Below, piece after piece: positions 51,858 through 59,011 of a stretch of 64,000 nt of DNA (the stretch's first letter is position 1; every line of letters starts with the position of its first letter). A program made the translations under genes and the position numbers. Origin of the DNA: Microbacterium oleivorans (lineage in GTDB: Bacteria; Actinomycetota; Actinomycetes; Actinomycetales; Microbacteriaceae); contig NZ_CP058316.1 in assembly GCF_013389665.1 (NCBI RefSeq), positions 2,294,001 through 2,358,000 on the forward strand. The letters are read 5' to 3'. Below the pieces are notes generated by a model. That model was not told the origin of the DNA, did not search any database, and worked only from the letters and a program-made list of their open reading frames with translations.

Positions 51858-53558
51858 ATGTCTGCAGACACCCTGCTCGATGAAGCGCGGGCGGCTTGGC
51901 GACGTCGCGAGACGGAGCCCGCGCTGCGCGCGGCGCTCGCCGCCCACCGAGCGAGCGACCCCCGGGGCCTTCCGCTCGCCTGCTCCATCGCGCTGCGGGG
52001 CTATCGGACAGAGCTGCTCGACGCCTCCTCCGACGAGATCACGGCACTGCCGGGCGGGATGCTGCGCGACGGCGTGCTCGCGATGCGGCGGGTCCGCGAC
52101 GGCGACCTCGACGCGGCCGTCGCGAGCATCGTCGCGATGGCGGAGGGCGCGCCGATCGACACCCTGCCCGATCCGCTGGAGGGGGAGGAGGGGATGCTGC
52201 TGCCGCTGCTGTGCGCGTACCTCGCCACGGGCGGCGTGGCGTCGGCCTCGTGGGCGCACGCCCGGCGGTGCATCGACGCGGCGCGGGCGGTGATGGCCGC
52301 GGCATCCGTCGAGGGGCGGCGACCGCGTGTGCCCGAGCACGTGCCGTTCGACCTGCTGGGGCTCGATGCGCTCGTCGAACTGCACGCCGGGTCGGGCACG
52401 AGGGCTCGGGATGCCCTCGTGGAGACGATCGCACCGTTGCGGGTGCGCAACAACCTGTCGTCGGAGCACGCGCTCGCGCTGGTCTGCCTCGGGAGCGTCG
52501 AGCACACGTCCGGCAGGCTCGGCGAGGCGGCGCTCAACCTCGCGCGGGGAGCCCGGCTGACCCCGTCCTGGCGCCCGGGCGTGCGAGTGCACGCCGAGGT
52601 CGAGCTCGCGTTCGTGCGCGTGCGCCAGGGAAGATGGAACGACGCCGCGGCTGTCGTGCGTTCGACCATCGCGCCCGTCGAGTCGGTCGAGCACGACTGG
52701 CTCGAGCCGCAGGCGCTCGCGATGCACGGCCTGCTGTCGGCGCTGCGCGGTGAGCTCGACGCGAGCCGTCCGGTGCTCGAGCATGCCGAAGAGCTCTGCC
52801 GGCAGACGCCCGTGCTCCTCGGCCGGACGGTGCTGACGCACGCGCGCATCCTGACCGCCATCACCCGCGCCGACTGGCCCGAGCTGCGCGCCGCGCTCGA
52901 CGACACCGCCGAGCCGGGGTACCGGCATCCCTATCGCCCCGAGGAGTGGCGAACGCTCACGCTCCTGGCCGCGTGGCACCTCGGGCGGATCGACGAGTTC
53001 CGCCGTGGCGTGGACGCCTGGGGCGAACAGCCCGGGGCGACCGAGACCGCCTATTACTGGGCTTTCGTCTCGATCCTCGCCGAGTACGACGAGCGCCTTG
53101 CCGAGGCCGCGGACGCCGTGCGGGAGTCGCTCGCCCGTCTCTCGCTCGACGACGACCCGCTCGGGCGCGTGTGGGTCCGGGTCGTCGCCGGCATCTACGT
53201 CAGTCGTTTCGGCTCGCGCGGCAGACCCGATCCGCTGCGGGCGCTCGACGTCTACGAGGGTGCCAGTGCCGAGCTGAAGGCCCTCGGCGCGGCCGGCCTC
53301 GCGGCGCGGTACGACGCCGTGGTGGCCGAGACGACGGCCGAGCTGCTGCGCGACAACGGCGGCGAGGACCCCGCGACCCGGCTGACCGATCAGCAGCGCA
53401 AGGTCGCCCGGGCGGTGGCCCAGGGCTACACGAGCGGCGAGATCGCCGGCATCCTGCATCTGTCGACGCGCACCGTCGACTATCACGTGGCGAACATCAT
53501 GCGCCGGCTCGGCGTCTCGAGTCGGCGCGAGATCGTGCGCGTTCTCGCGGGTCGCTAG
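51858..53558 (+). CDS. LuxR-family transcriptional regulator, large, without ATPase domain
   Basis: A 566-residue regulator. The C-terminal 65 residues are a LuxR/GerE helix-turn-helix: LTDQQRKVARAVAQGYTSGEIAGIL and STRTVDYHVANIMRRLGV. The first 490 residues are helical with TPR-like periodicity (for example LGSVEHTSGRLGEAALNLARG, AEVELAFVRVRQGRWNDAAAV), as in the sensor half of LAL/MalT regulators, but the Walker A P-loop of that class is absent. It therefore probably senses a protein partner or ligand through its helical repeats. AGGAGG lies 7 nt before the ATG. Targets unknown. Confidence 0.85.
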   Translation: MSADTLLDEARAAWRRRETEPALRAALAAHRASDPRGLPLACSIALRGYRTELLDASSDEITALPGGMLRDGVLAMRRVRDGDLDAAVASIVAMAEGAPIDTLPDPLEGEEGMLLPLLCAYLATGGVASASWAHARRCIDAARAVMAAASVEGRRPRVPEHVPFDLLGLDALVELHAGSGTRARDALVETIAPLRVRNNLSSEHALALVCLGSVEHTSGRLGEAALNLARGARLTPSWRPGVRVHAEVELAFVRVRQGRWNDAAAVVRSTIAPVESVEHDWLEPQALAMHGLLSALRGELDASRPVLEHAEELCRQTPVLLGRTVLTHARILTAITRADWPELRAALDDTAEPGYRHPYRPEEWRTLTLLAAWHLGRIDEFRRGVDAWGEQPGATETAYYWAFVSILAEYDERLAEAADAVRESLARLSLDDDPLGRVWVRVVAGIYVSRFGSRGRPDPLRALDVYEGASAELKALGAAGLAARYDAVVAETTAELLRDNGGEDPATRLTDQQRKVARAVAQGYTSGEIAGILHLSTRTVDYHVANIMRRLGVSSRREIVRVLAGR

Positions 53559-53581
53559 ACCGGACGGCAGGCTTGTCGGAC

Positions 53582-53601
53582 ATCTCTAGCTATATAGAGA
53601 T
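53582..53601. promoter_or_regulatory. Palindromic PadR operator
   Basis: ATCTCTAGCTATATAGAGAT, with perfect 7-bp arms (53582-53588, 53595-53601) and a 6-nt centre. It overlaps the -10 TAGGAT (53601-53606) of the padR gene by one base, so a bound dimer would block its own promoter. Confidence 0.75.
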
Positions 53602-53612
53602 AGGATGCCGGC

Positions 53613-54017
53613 ATGCAACCCCTGCGGCGGATCACGCCGGCCACCGTCGACGTGCTCCGCGTGCTGATCGGAGAACCCGGCCCGGTGTGGGGCCTCCTCG
53701 TGATCGGGCGGACGGATCGGCCCGCCGGCAGCGTCTATCCGATTCTCGAGCGACTCGAATCGCTCGACTGGGTGAGGTCCGAGTGGGAGACCGACGCCGC
53801 CCGCAGCGGGCCGCGGCGACGCTTCTACGCCCTGACGGACGAGGGCATCCCGGCCGCTCGAGCGGCGGTCGCCGCCTTCGAGCTGCGCGCGCAGCGTCGA
53901 GAGGCGGCCCGCTCCCGCGGTGCGGATGCCGGAGCCGGCGCGGCGGTCACGGGCGGCGCCACGGGAGTCGTGGCCACGGCCCTCGGGGCGCCGCGCCTGG
54001 ACGGGGTCCCGTCATGA
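53613..54017 (+). CDS. PadR-family transcriptional regulator
   Basis: A 134-residue regulator. The winged helix has TPATVDVLRVLIGEPGPVWGLL, RPAGSVYPILERLESLDWVRSEWE and RRRFYALTDEGIPAAR, the PadR wing signature. A short Ala/Gly-rich tail replaces the usual second dimerisation helix. TAGGAT 6 nt before the ATG shows a leaderless mRNA, and a 20-bp palindrome abuts it, so autoregulation is likely. Its stop overlaps the ATG of a membrane protein gene (ATGA), the standard PadR-effector pair. Confidence 0.9.
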   Translation: MQPLRRITPATVDVLRVLIGEPGPVWGLLVIGRTDRPAGSVYPILERLESLDWVRSEWETDAARSGPRRRFYALTDEGIPAARAAVAAFELRAQRREAARSRGADAGAGAAVTGGATGVVATALGAPRLDGVPS

Positions 54018-55138
54018 GCGTCGACCTGCTGCTCCGCGCGTTCGCGCGGACGATGCCCGCCGCTTCGCGGGACCGCTACCTCGAGCAGTGGCGAGCGGAT
54101 GCCGCCGGGGCAGAGGACGCGGGGCTCCGACGAGGGGACGTCGTCCGCGGCGCTCTGGCCGTGGTTGCGACGGCGGACCGGGATGCCCCGCGACTGACCG
54201 GCGAGCCGCGCGGCGCTGCCCCGCGGCGGCTGAGTCGCCGCGGGGTGTCGGTCGCGCTCGCCGCCGCGGTGCTCGCGGCGGCGCTGTGGGTGACCGGGGG
54301 ACGGGACCTCGATTCCGCGGTCCGTCTCGACCCGGGGTTCGCGGCCGGCATCGACGCCGCGCGCGTGGCGCTGGAGGCGCTCGCCGGGTGCGGGATCGCG
54401 CTCGCCGCCGCCTACGTGATCGGCGCCGCCGTGGTCTCGCGCCGCGCGATCGCGCGCATCGCATTCGGTTCGGCCGCGCTCGGACTGCTCATGCTGATGG
54501 TCGCGACGATCTGGTCGGATGCCGCCGCCGTCTCGCCCCTCGCCCTCGGACTGGCGGTGGGCGGGATCGCGGTGGGTCTGGCCGCCGCATGGCGGTCCAC
54601 GGCGCTCGCGCTGGTGCCGCGGTCGGCGCCGGTGCGTGAGCGCTGGCCGCTCGCCGTGCTCGGGGTGACCGCCGTCGCGTCGCTGATCGCGCTCGGCGCG
54701 GTCGACACCCTGGTGTGGAACCCTCGCGCGAAGGTGCCGGGCCTGACCATCGGCGAGATCTACGACGAGATGATCGCGGCCGACGGGTTCTCACCCGCCT
54801 TCGCCGCCGCTCACGTCGCGGCCTGGGCGGCGATCTGGCTGCTGGCCTCGCTCTTCGTGGCGGTGTTCGCGCTCTCACCGGCCGGTGCGTGGCTGACGCC
54901 GCGCCGCCTCGGCATCCTCTTCCTCACGATCGTCGGGGCGGCCCTGTTCTTCCGGCTGTTCGCGGGTTTCTCGATCGGGATGTCGTTGGCCGACACGTTC
55001 TGGACATCGGGGGCCGACGAGTCGCCGCTGTCATTGGTGTTCCAGCTGGTGGGGCCGTCGGCCGTCGCCGTCGCGGCGATCCTCTTCGGGTGGGCGCCGG
55101 CGGCCCGCGAGCAGGCGGAGCCGGTCCCGGCGACCTGA
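54014..55138 (+). CDS. Membrane protein paired with PadR
   Basis: A 374-residue integral membrane protein. A cytosolic N-terminus of about 75 residues (LLLRAFARTMPAASRDRYLEQWRADAAGA) is of the kind seen in PadR-linked permease-prefix proteins. Eight or so helices follow in pairs (VSVALAAAVLAAALWVTGG, ARVALEALAGCGIALAAAYVIG, ILFLTIVGAALFFRLFAGFS, LVGPSAVAVAAILFGW). No transport motif could be named. The ATG overlaps the padR stop, so the two are co-translated. Ends in a terminator shared with the marR gene. Confidence 0.72.
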   Translation: MSVDLLLRAFARTMPAASRDRYLEQWRADAAGAEDAGLRRGDVVRGALAVVATADRDAPRLTGEPRGAAPRRLSRRGVSVALAAAVLAAALWVTGGRDLDSAVRLDPGFAAGIDAARVALEALAGCGIALAAAYVIGAAVVSRRAIARIAFGSAALGLLMLMVATIWSDAAAVSPLALGLAVGGIAVGLAAAWRSTALALVPRSAPVRERWPLAVLGVTAVASLIALGAVDTLVWNPRAKVPGLTIGEIYDEMIAADGFSPAFAAAHVAAWAAIWLLASLFVAVFALSPAGAWLTPRRLGILFLTIVGAALFFRLFAGFSIGMSLADTFWTSGADESPLSLVFQLVGPSAVAVAAILFGWAPAAREQAEPVPAT

Positions 55139-55155
55139 CCGCGCTCGGGGTCAGG
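55134..55155. terminator. Bidirectional terminator containing both stop codons
   Basis: CCTGACC (55134-55140) and GGTCAGG (55149-55155) form a 7-bp stem with an 8-nt loop. The TGA of the plus-strand gene and the TGA of the minus-strand marR gene both lie inside the stem. Confidence 0.65.
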
Positions 55156-55606
55156 CGGCTTCGGCGGCGCGGCGCATCCGCGACAGGAAGTCCACGAGCA
55201 CCGACGCCGACCCGGCGGGCATGTCGGCGATGACGTCCTCGACGCGGTGCTGGACCTCCGAACCCGAGCGGCGCAGTCCCTCCATCGGCCGATCGCCGAG
55301 CGTCACGAAGACCTTGCGACGGTCGGAGGGATGCGGCTCGCGTCGCAGGTAGCCCGAGCGCTCGAGCCGGTCGAGCATCGCGGTGGTGCTGGCCGAGGAG
55401 ATGCCGAGCTCGCGGGTGATGTTCGACGGGGTGAGGGCGACCTCGCGGTCCTGCGCCTCGATGAGCTTCTCGAGCGCGAGCAGGTCGTTCTCGCACACGA
55501 GCATCGAGTCGCGCAGCCTCAGGCGGATCGCGCCCTCCGCGGCCTCGTAGGCCCACAGCGCATCGAGGACGGCCGACGCCGACGAGGTCTCACCCTGCAG
55601 TGTCAT
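55151..55606 (-). CDS. MarR-family transcriptional regulator
   Basis: A 151-residue regulator. The winged helix shows DLLALEKLIEAQDREVALTPSNITRELGIS, STTAMLDRLERSGYLRRE and the wing DRRKVFVTLGDR. The helical ends for dimerisation are present. GGGAGAG before the ATG at 55606 supports the start. It is divergent from the MerR gene across 228 nt. Ligand and targets are not evident; MarR proteins commonly respond to phenolic or oxidising compounds. Confidence 0.88.
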   Translation of the reverse strand: MTLQGETSSASAVLDALWAYEAAEGAIRLRLRDSMLVCENDLLALEKLIEAQDREVALTPSNITRELGISSASTTAMLDRLERSGYLRREPHPSDRRKVFVTLGDRPMEGLRRSGSEVQHRVEDVIADMPAGSASVLVDFLSRMRRAAEAA

Positions 55607-55834
55607 GCACTCTCCCGCGTTCGGTCGTCCGAGCCCCAGTCTTGCGGAGCGGTACCGCGAAGGGGAGCTCTTCCCGTGGGAGCGCTCACCTGGTATGGCG
55701 ACGGGCGCACCGGGTGCCCGCACGATGGCGCGGATAGGGTCGAGGGGCGCCCCGTTGCGCTGCGGTCGCCGGCGGGCGATCGGCATCCGAGGCTCTCCCG
55801 CGGTGCGCGGGAAGGAGTTCGATTCGAGGTAGTG

Positions 55835-56224
55835 ATGACCGACGCCACCATGCACATCGGCGAGCTCGCCGAGCGCACCGGGCTGTCTCTGCGCACGATC
55901 CGGCACTACGACGAGATCGGTCTGCTGAAGCCGTCCGGGCGGACCGAGGGCGGGTTCCGGTTGTACACGCAGCCGGATCTGGAGCGACTGCTGCTCATCC
56001 GTCGGATGAAGCCGCTGGGGTTCGCTCTCGAAGACATGGCGGAGCTGCTGCGCACCCTCGAGGCGCGAGCGGCCGCCGGGCCGGACGACCCGGGCGCGGA
56101 GGAGAAGCTGGCGGCCTATCTCGCCGACGCGCGAGAGCGGCGCGAGAGGCTGCGTTCGCAGCTCGCCATGGCCGATGAGTTCGTGGCGAGGCTCGAGGGG
56201 CTGTCGCCGCAGACGGAAGGCTGA
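55835..56224 (+). CDS. MerR-family transcriptional regulator
   Basis: A 129-residue regulator with a classical N-terminal MerR domain: MHIGELAERTGLSLRTIRHYDEIGLLKPSGR and GGFRLYTQPDLERLLLIRRMKPLGFAL, then a coiled-coil dimer helix (EEKLAAYLADARERRERLRSQ). The C-terminal part is short and has no Cys pair, so it is not a typical metal sensor despite lying next to the arsenic operon. ATG at 55835 follows GAGG. It ends about 75 nt before the arsenic promoter. Confidence 0.9.
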   Translation: MTDATMHIGELAERTGLSLRTIRHYDEIGLLKPSGRTEGGFRLYTQPDLERLLLIRRMKPLGFALEDMAELLRTLEARAAAGPDDPGAEEKLAAYLADARERRERLRSQLAMADEFVARLEGLSPQTEG

Positions 56225-56280
56225 CCGCCTCGAACGCTCGTCGCTGGTGCGCGAGGGGCCGGATGCGAGTTGCATAGACG

Positions 56281-56298
56281 TGCGTCAATATAGACGCA
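56281..56298. promoter_or_regulatory. Palindromic operator and promoter of the arsenic operon
   Basis: TGCGTCAATATAGACGCA is an interrupted palindrome with 6-bp arms. CAATAT (56286-56291) inside it can act as -10, 6 nt before the ATG of the leader ORF. It is the natural site for the ArsR part of the fusion protein, which would sit on the promoter until arsenite binds. Confidence 0.6.
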
Positions 56299-56342
56299 TG
56301 TCGATCCAACCCGACCCCCTGGCGTTGCCGGTGCTCTCGTGA
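56298..56342 (+). CDS. 14-codon leader ORF overlapping acr3
   Basis: ATG to TGA encoding MSIQPDPLALPVLS. Its stop overlaps the acr3 GTG (GTGA), so it could couple translation of acr3 on an otherwise leaderless mRNA. The peptide resembles the N-terminal start of actinobacterial ArsR proteins, so it may be the stub of a deleted arsR gene. Too short to judge by coding statistics. Confidence 0.4.
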   Translation: MSIQPDPLALPVLS

Positions 56343-57436
56343 CCAACGCGACACCCGCGGCCCGACGCCTGTCGACCCTCGACCGGTGGCTGCCCCTGTG
56401 GATCGGCGCGGCCATGGCCGGCGGCATCCTCCTCGGCCGATTCGTGCCCGGGCTGTCGGAACTGCTGGTGCGGCTCGAGGTGGGCGGCATCTCGCTCCCG
56501 ATCGCGCTCGGGCTCCTGGTGATGATGTACCCCGTGCTGGCGAAGGTCCGCTACGACCGGGTGGCCGCCGTCGCGGGGGACAAGAGGCTCCTCATCTCGT
56601 CGCTGGCTCTGAACTGGATCGCCGGCCCGGCACTGATGTTCGCGCTCGCGTGGGTCTTCCTGCCCGACCTGCCCGAGTACCGCACGGGGCTGATCATCGT
56701 CGGCCTCGCCCGCTGCATCGCCATGGTCGTGATCTGGAACGACCTCGCCTGCGGCGACCGCGAGGCCGCCGCCGTCCTCGTCGCCATCAACTCGGTGTTC
56801 CAGGTCGTCGCTTTCTCGATCCTCGGCTGGTTCTACCTCACCGTGCTGCCCGGGTGGCTCGGCCTCGACAGCCAGGGCCTCGACGTCTCCATCGGGCACA
56901 TCGCCCTCAACGTGCTCGTGTTCCTCGGCATCCCCCTCGCCGCAGGGTTCGCGTCCCGTTTCGTCGGGGAGCGCCGCCGGGGCCGCGCGTGGTACGAGGG
57001 GTCCTTCCTGCCGAGGGTGGCGCCGTGGGCGCTCTACGGCCTGCTCTTCACCATCGCGCTGCTGTTCGCCCTCCAGGGTGAACAGGTCACGTCGCGGCCG
57101 TTGGACGTCGTGCGGATCGCGCTTCCGCTGCTGGTGTACTTCGCCGTCATGTGGTTCGCGGGGCTCCTCACCGGCAGGGCACTCGGGCTCGGATACGCCC
57201 GATCGGCGACGCTCGCGTTCACCGCGGCGGGCAACAACTTCGAACTCGCCATCGCCGTCGCGATCGGCACGTTCGGTGCCGCATCCGGGCAGGCCCTCGC
57301 CGGCGTCGTCGGCCCCCTGATCGAGGTCCCCGTGCTCGTCGGCCTCGTGTACGTCTCGCTGTGGGCCGCGCGCGCCTGGTTCCGCACCGAGCCCGCCGCG
57401 ATCACCGAACCCGCCCTCGAAAGGACCCGACGATGA
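56339..57436 (+). CDS. acr3: Arsenite efflux permease, ACR3 family
   Basis: A 365-residue ten-helix permease that expels arsenite. Family marks: WLPLWIGAAMAGGILLGR near the start, NWIAGPALMFALAWVFLPD, the conserved GLARCIAMVVIWNDLACGD with the essential Cys, and TAAGNNFELAIAVAIGTFG, followed by EVPVLVGLVYVSLW. The GTG start lies in the overlap with the 14-codon ORF. The stop overlaps the next ATG (ATGA). First main gene of the arsenic operon. Confidence 0.94.
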   Translation: MTNATPAARRLSTLDRWLPLWIGAAMAGGILLGRFVPGLSELLVRLEVGGISLPIALGLLVMMYPVLAKVRYDRVAAVAGDKRLLISSLALNWIAGPALMFALAWVFLPDLPEYRTGLIIVGLARCIAMVVIWNDLACGDREAAAVLVAINSVFQVVAFSILGWFYLTVLPGWLGLDSQGLDVSIGHIALNVLVFLGIPLAAGFASRFVGERRRGRAWYEGSFLPRVAPWALYGLLFTIALLFALQGEQVTSRPLDVVRIALPLLVYFAVMWFAGLLTGRALGLGYARSATLAFTAAGNNFELAIAVAIGTFGAASGQALAGVVGPLIEVPVLVGLVYVSLWAARAWFRTEPAAITEPALERTRR

Positions 57437-58434
57437 GCGCACCCCTCGCACCCGCCGCCTGCGCACCGTCGGCCACCTACGCCATCGGCGACGAGGCCGC
57501 CGCCTCGATCGCCACCACGCTGAAAGCGCTCTCGGACCCGCTGCGACTGCGCATGCTTTCGGCCATCGCCACCGATGCACGCGGGGAGTCCTGCGTCTGC
57601 GACCTCGCGGAACTGGCCGACGTCTCGCAGCCCACCGTGTCGCACCACCTCAAGGTGCTCCGCGACACCGGCGTCGTCTCGTCCGAACGTCGCGGCACGT
57701 GGGTCTGGTATCGGATCTCGCCAGAGCTCCGTCCGGCGGTGACCACCCTGCTCGACTCGTTCGCTCCGGCGGCCGTCGCCCCGACCATCGGCGGGGGACA
57801 CGCCGGGCTCGAGAACGTCGACCACGCTCTCACCCGCCTGGCCGAAGCGCGGGGTCGCGCGTATCCGCACCTCGACGCGAGTCTCGTCGCCACGATCGTG
57901 CGCGAGTCGTACACCTCGCTGGCCAAGACCGCCCGGGTGAAAAACCACCTGCTGGCCCTCACCGACCGCTTCGCCCGCCAGCGACTCGCCGACATCACCC
58001 GTGACCGCACGCAGGGACGGCCGCAGGTCCTCTTCGTCTGCGTCGCGAACGCGGGGAGGTCGCAGCTCGCGGATGCGCTCGTGAACCAGCGTTCCGGCGG
58101 CACCGTCGTGGCGCGGTCGGCCGGGTCCACGCCTGCTGCGGAGATCCACCCCCATGTGCAGCCCCTCCTCGACGAGCTCATCACCGACACCGACGAGCCG
58201 AGGTTCCCGAAGCCCCTGACCGACGACGCCGTCCGCGCGGCCGATGTCGTCGTCACCCTGGGATGCGGCGACGTCTGCCCGATCATCCCGGGCGTCCGCT
58301 ACGAGGACTGGACCGTCGGTGACCCCGCCCTCGCCTCTGCGGAGGGCGTGGCCGCGATCCGCGACGACATCGCCCACCGCGTCGATGCCCTCCTCGCCAC
58401 CCTCACCGCCGAACACCGACCGGAGTCGTCATGA
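57433..58434 (+). CDS. ArsR repressor-arsenate reductase fusion
   Basis: A 333-residue fusion. Residues 1-115 are an ArsR/SmtB winged helix with the arsenite-binding motif SCVCDLAEL and the recognition helix SQPTVSHHLKVLRDTGV. Residues about 130-190 form a helical linker (IVRESYTSLAKTARVKNHLL), and the rest is a low-molecular-weight phosphatase-type arsenate reductase with VCVANAGRSQLADAL (CX5R loop) and VTLGCGDVCPIIPG, holding the resolving cysteines. One protein thus senses arsenite and makes it from arsenate. ATGA overlaps at both ends give strict operon coupling. Confidence 0.93.
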   Translation: MSAPLAPAACAPSATYAIGDEAAASIATTLKALSDPLRLRMLSAIATDARGESCVCDLAELADVSQPTVSHHLKVLRDTGVVSSERRGTWVWYRISPELRPAVTTLLDSFAPAAVAPTIGGGHAGLENVDHALTRLAEARGRAYPHLDASLVATIVRESYTSLAKTARVKNHLLALTDRFARQRLADITRDRTQGRPQVLFVCVANAGRSQLADALVNQRSGGTVVARSAGSTPAAEIHPHVQPLLDELITDTDEPRFPKPLTDDAVRAADVVVTLGCGDVCPIIPGVRYEDWTVGDPALASAEGVAAIRDDIAHRVDALLATLTAEHRPESS

Positions 58435-58832
58435 CCAGCACCCCGCCCTCCGTCCTCTTCGTCTGCGTCCACAACGCCGGGCGCTCGCAGATGGCTGCCG
58501 GGTTCCTCCGCCACATCGCGGGCGACCGCATCGAGGTCCGCTCCGCCGGGTCGATGCCCGCCGACCGGATCAATCCCGTCGCGGTCGCCGCGATGGCGGA
58601 ACTCGGCATCGACATCACCGCCGAGCAGCCGAAGATCCTCACCACCGAGGCGGTGCAGGCCTCCGACGTCGTCATCACCATGGGATGCGGCGACGCCTGC
58701 CCGTTCTTCCCCGGCAAGCGGTACGAGGACTGGAAGCTCGACGACCCCGCCGGGCAGGGGATCGATGCGGTCCGGCCGATCCGCGACGACATCCAGGAGC
58801 GGATCCGGCGGCTCGTCGGCGAACTCGTCTGA
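58431..58832 (+). CDS. arsC: Arsenate reductase ArsC, low-molecular-weight phosphatase type
   Basis: A 133-residue reductase of arsenate to arsenite. The P-loop is VCVHNAGRSQMAAGF (Cys-x5-Arg); redox cysteines lie in TMGCGDACPFFPGK. The end of the operon supplies a second, stand-alone copy of the activity already fused to ArsR. In actinobacteria such enzymes use mycothiol/mycoredoxin or thioredoxin; the sequence does not decide which. Confidence 0.94.
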   Translation: MTSTPPSVLFVCVHNAGRSQMAAGFLRHIAGDRIEVRSAGSMPADRINPVAVAAMAELGIDITAEQPKILTTEAVQASDVVITMGCGDACPFFPGKRYEDWKLDDPAGQGIDAVRPIRDDIQERIRRLVGELV

Positions 58833-58842
58833 CCGCGGGCAT

Positions 58843-58870
58843 CCCGACATCGCCGGCCGGGACAGTCGGG
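58843..58870. terminator. Possible weak terminator after the arsenic operon
   Basis: CCCGAC (58843-58848) and GTCGGG (58865-58870) can pair across 16 nt that include CCGGCCGG. The stem is short. Confidence 0.35.
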
Positions 58871-58881
58871 CGGGAGCGTGA

Positions 58882-58911
58882 TTCGACAGCAAACCTCACG
58901 TTACGTAAGAT
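58882..58911 (+). promoter_or_regulatory. Promoter of the SulP transporter gene
   Basis: TTCGAC (58882-58887), 18 nt, TAAGAT (58906-58911). The 8-bp palindrome TTACGTAA (58901-58908) overlaps the -10 and could be an operator. The start codon is 100 nt further, so this gene has a leader, unlike many others here. Confidence 0.45.
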
Positions 58912-59011
58912 TTGGACCCGGCGCCGTCCCGCGCCCTCTCCGCCCCGTCCGCGGTCCCATCGCCGGTAGCCCTGCGCCGTGCCGCCGCTCGCCACGCCAC
59001 CTGGAGGACTC

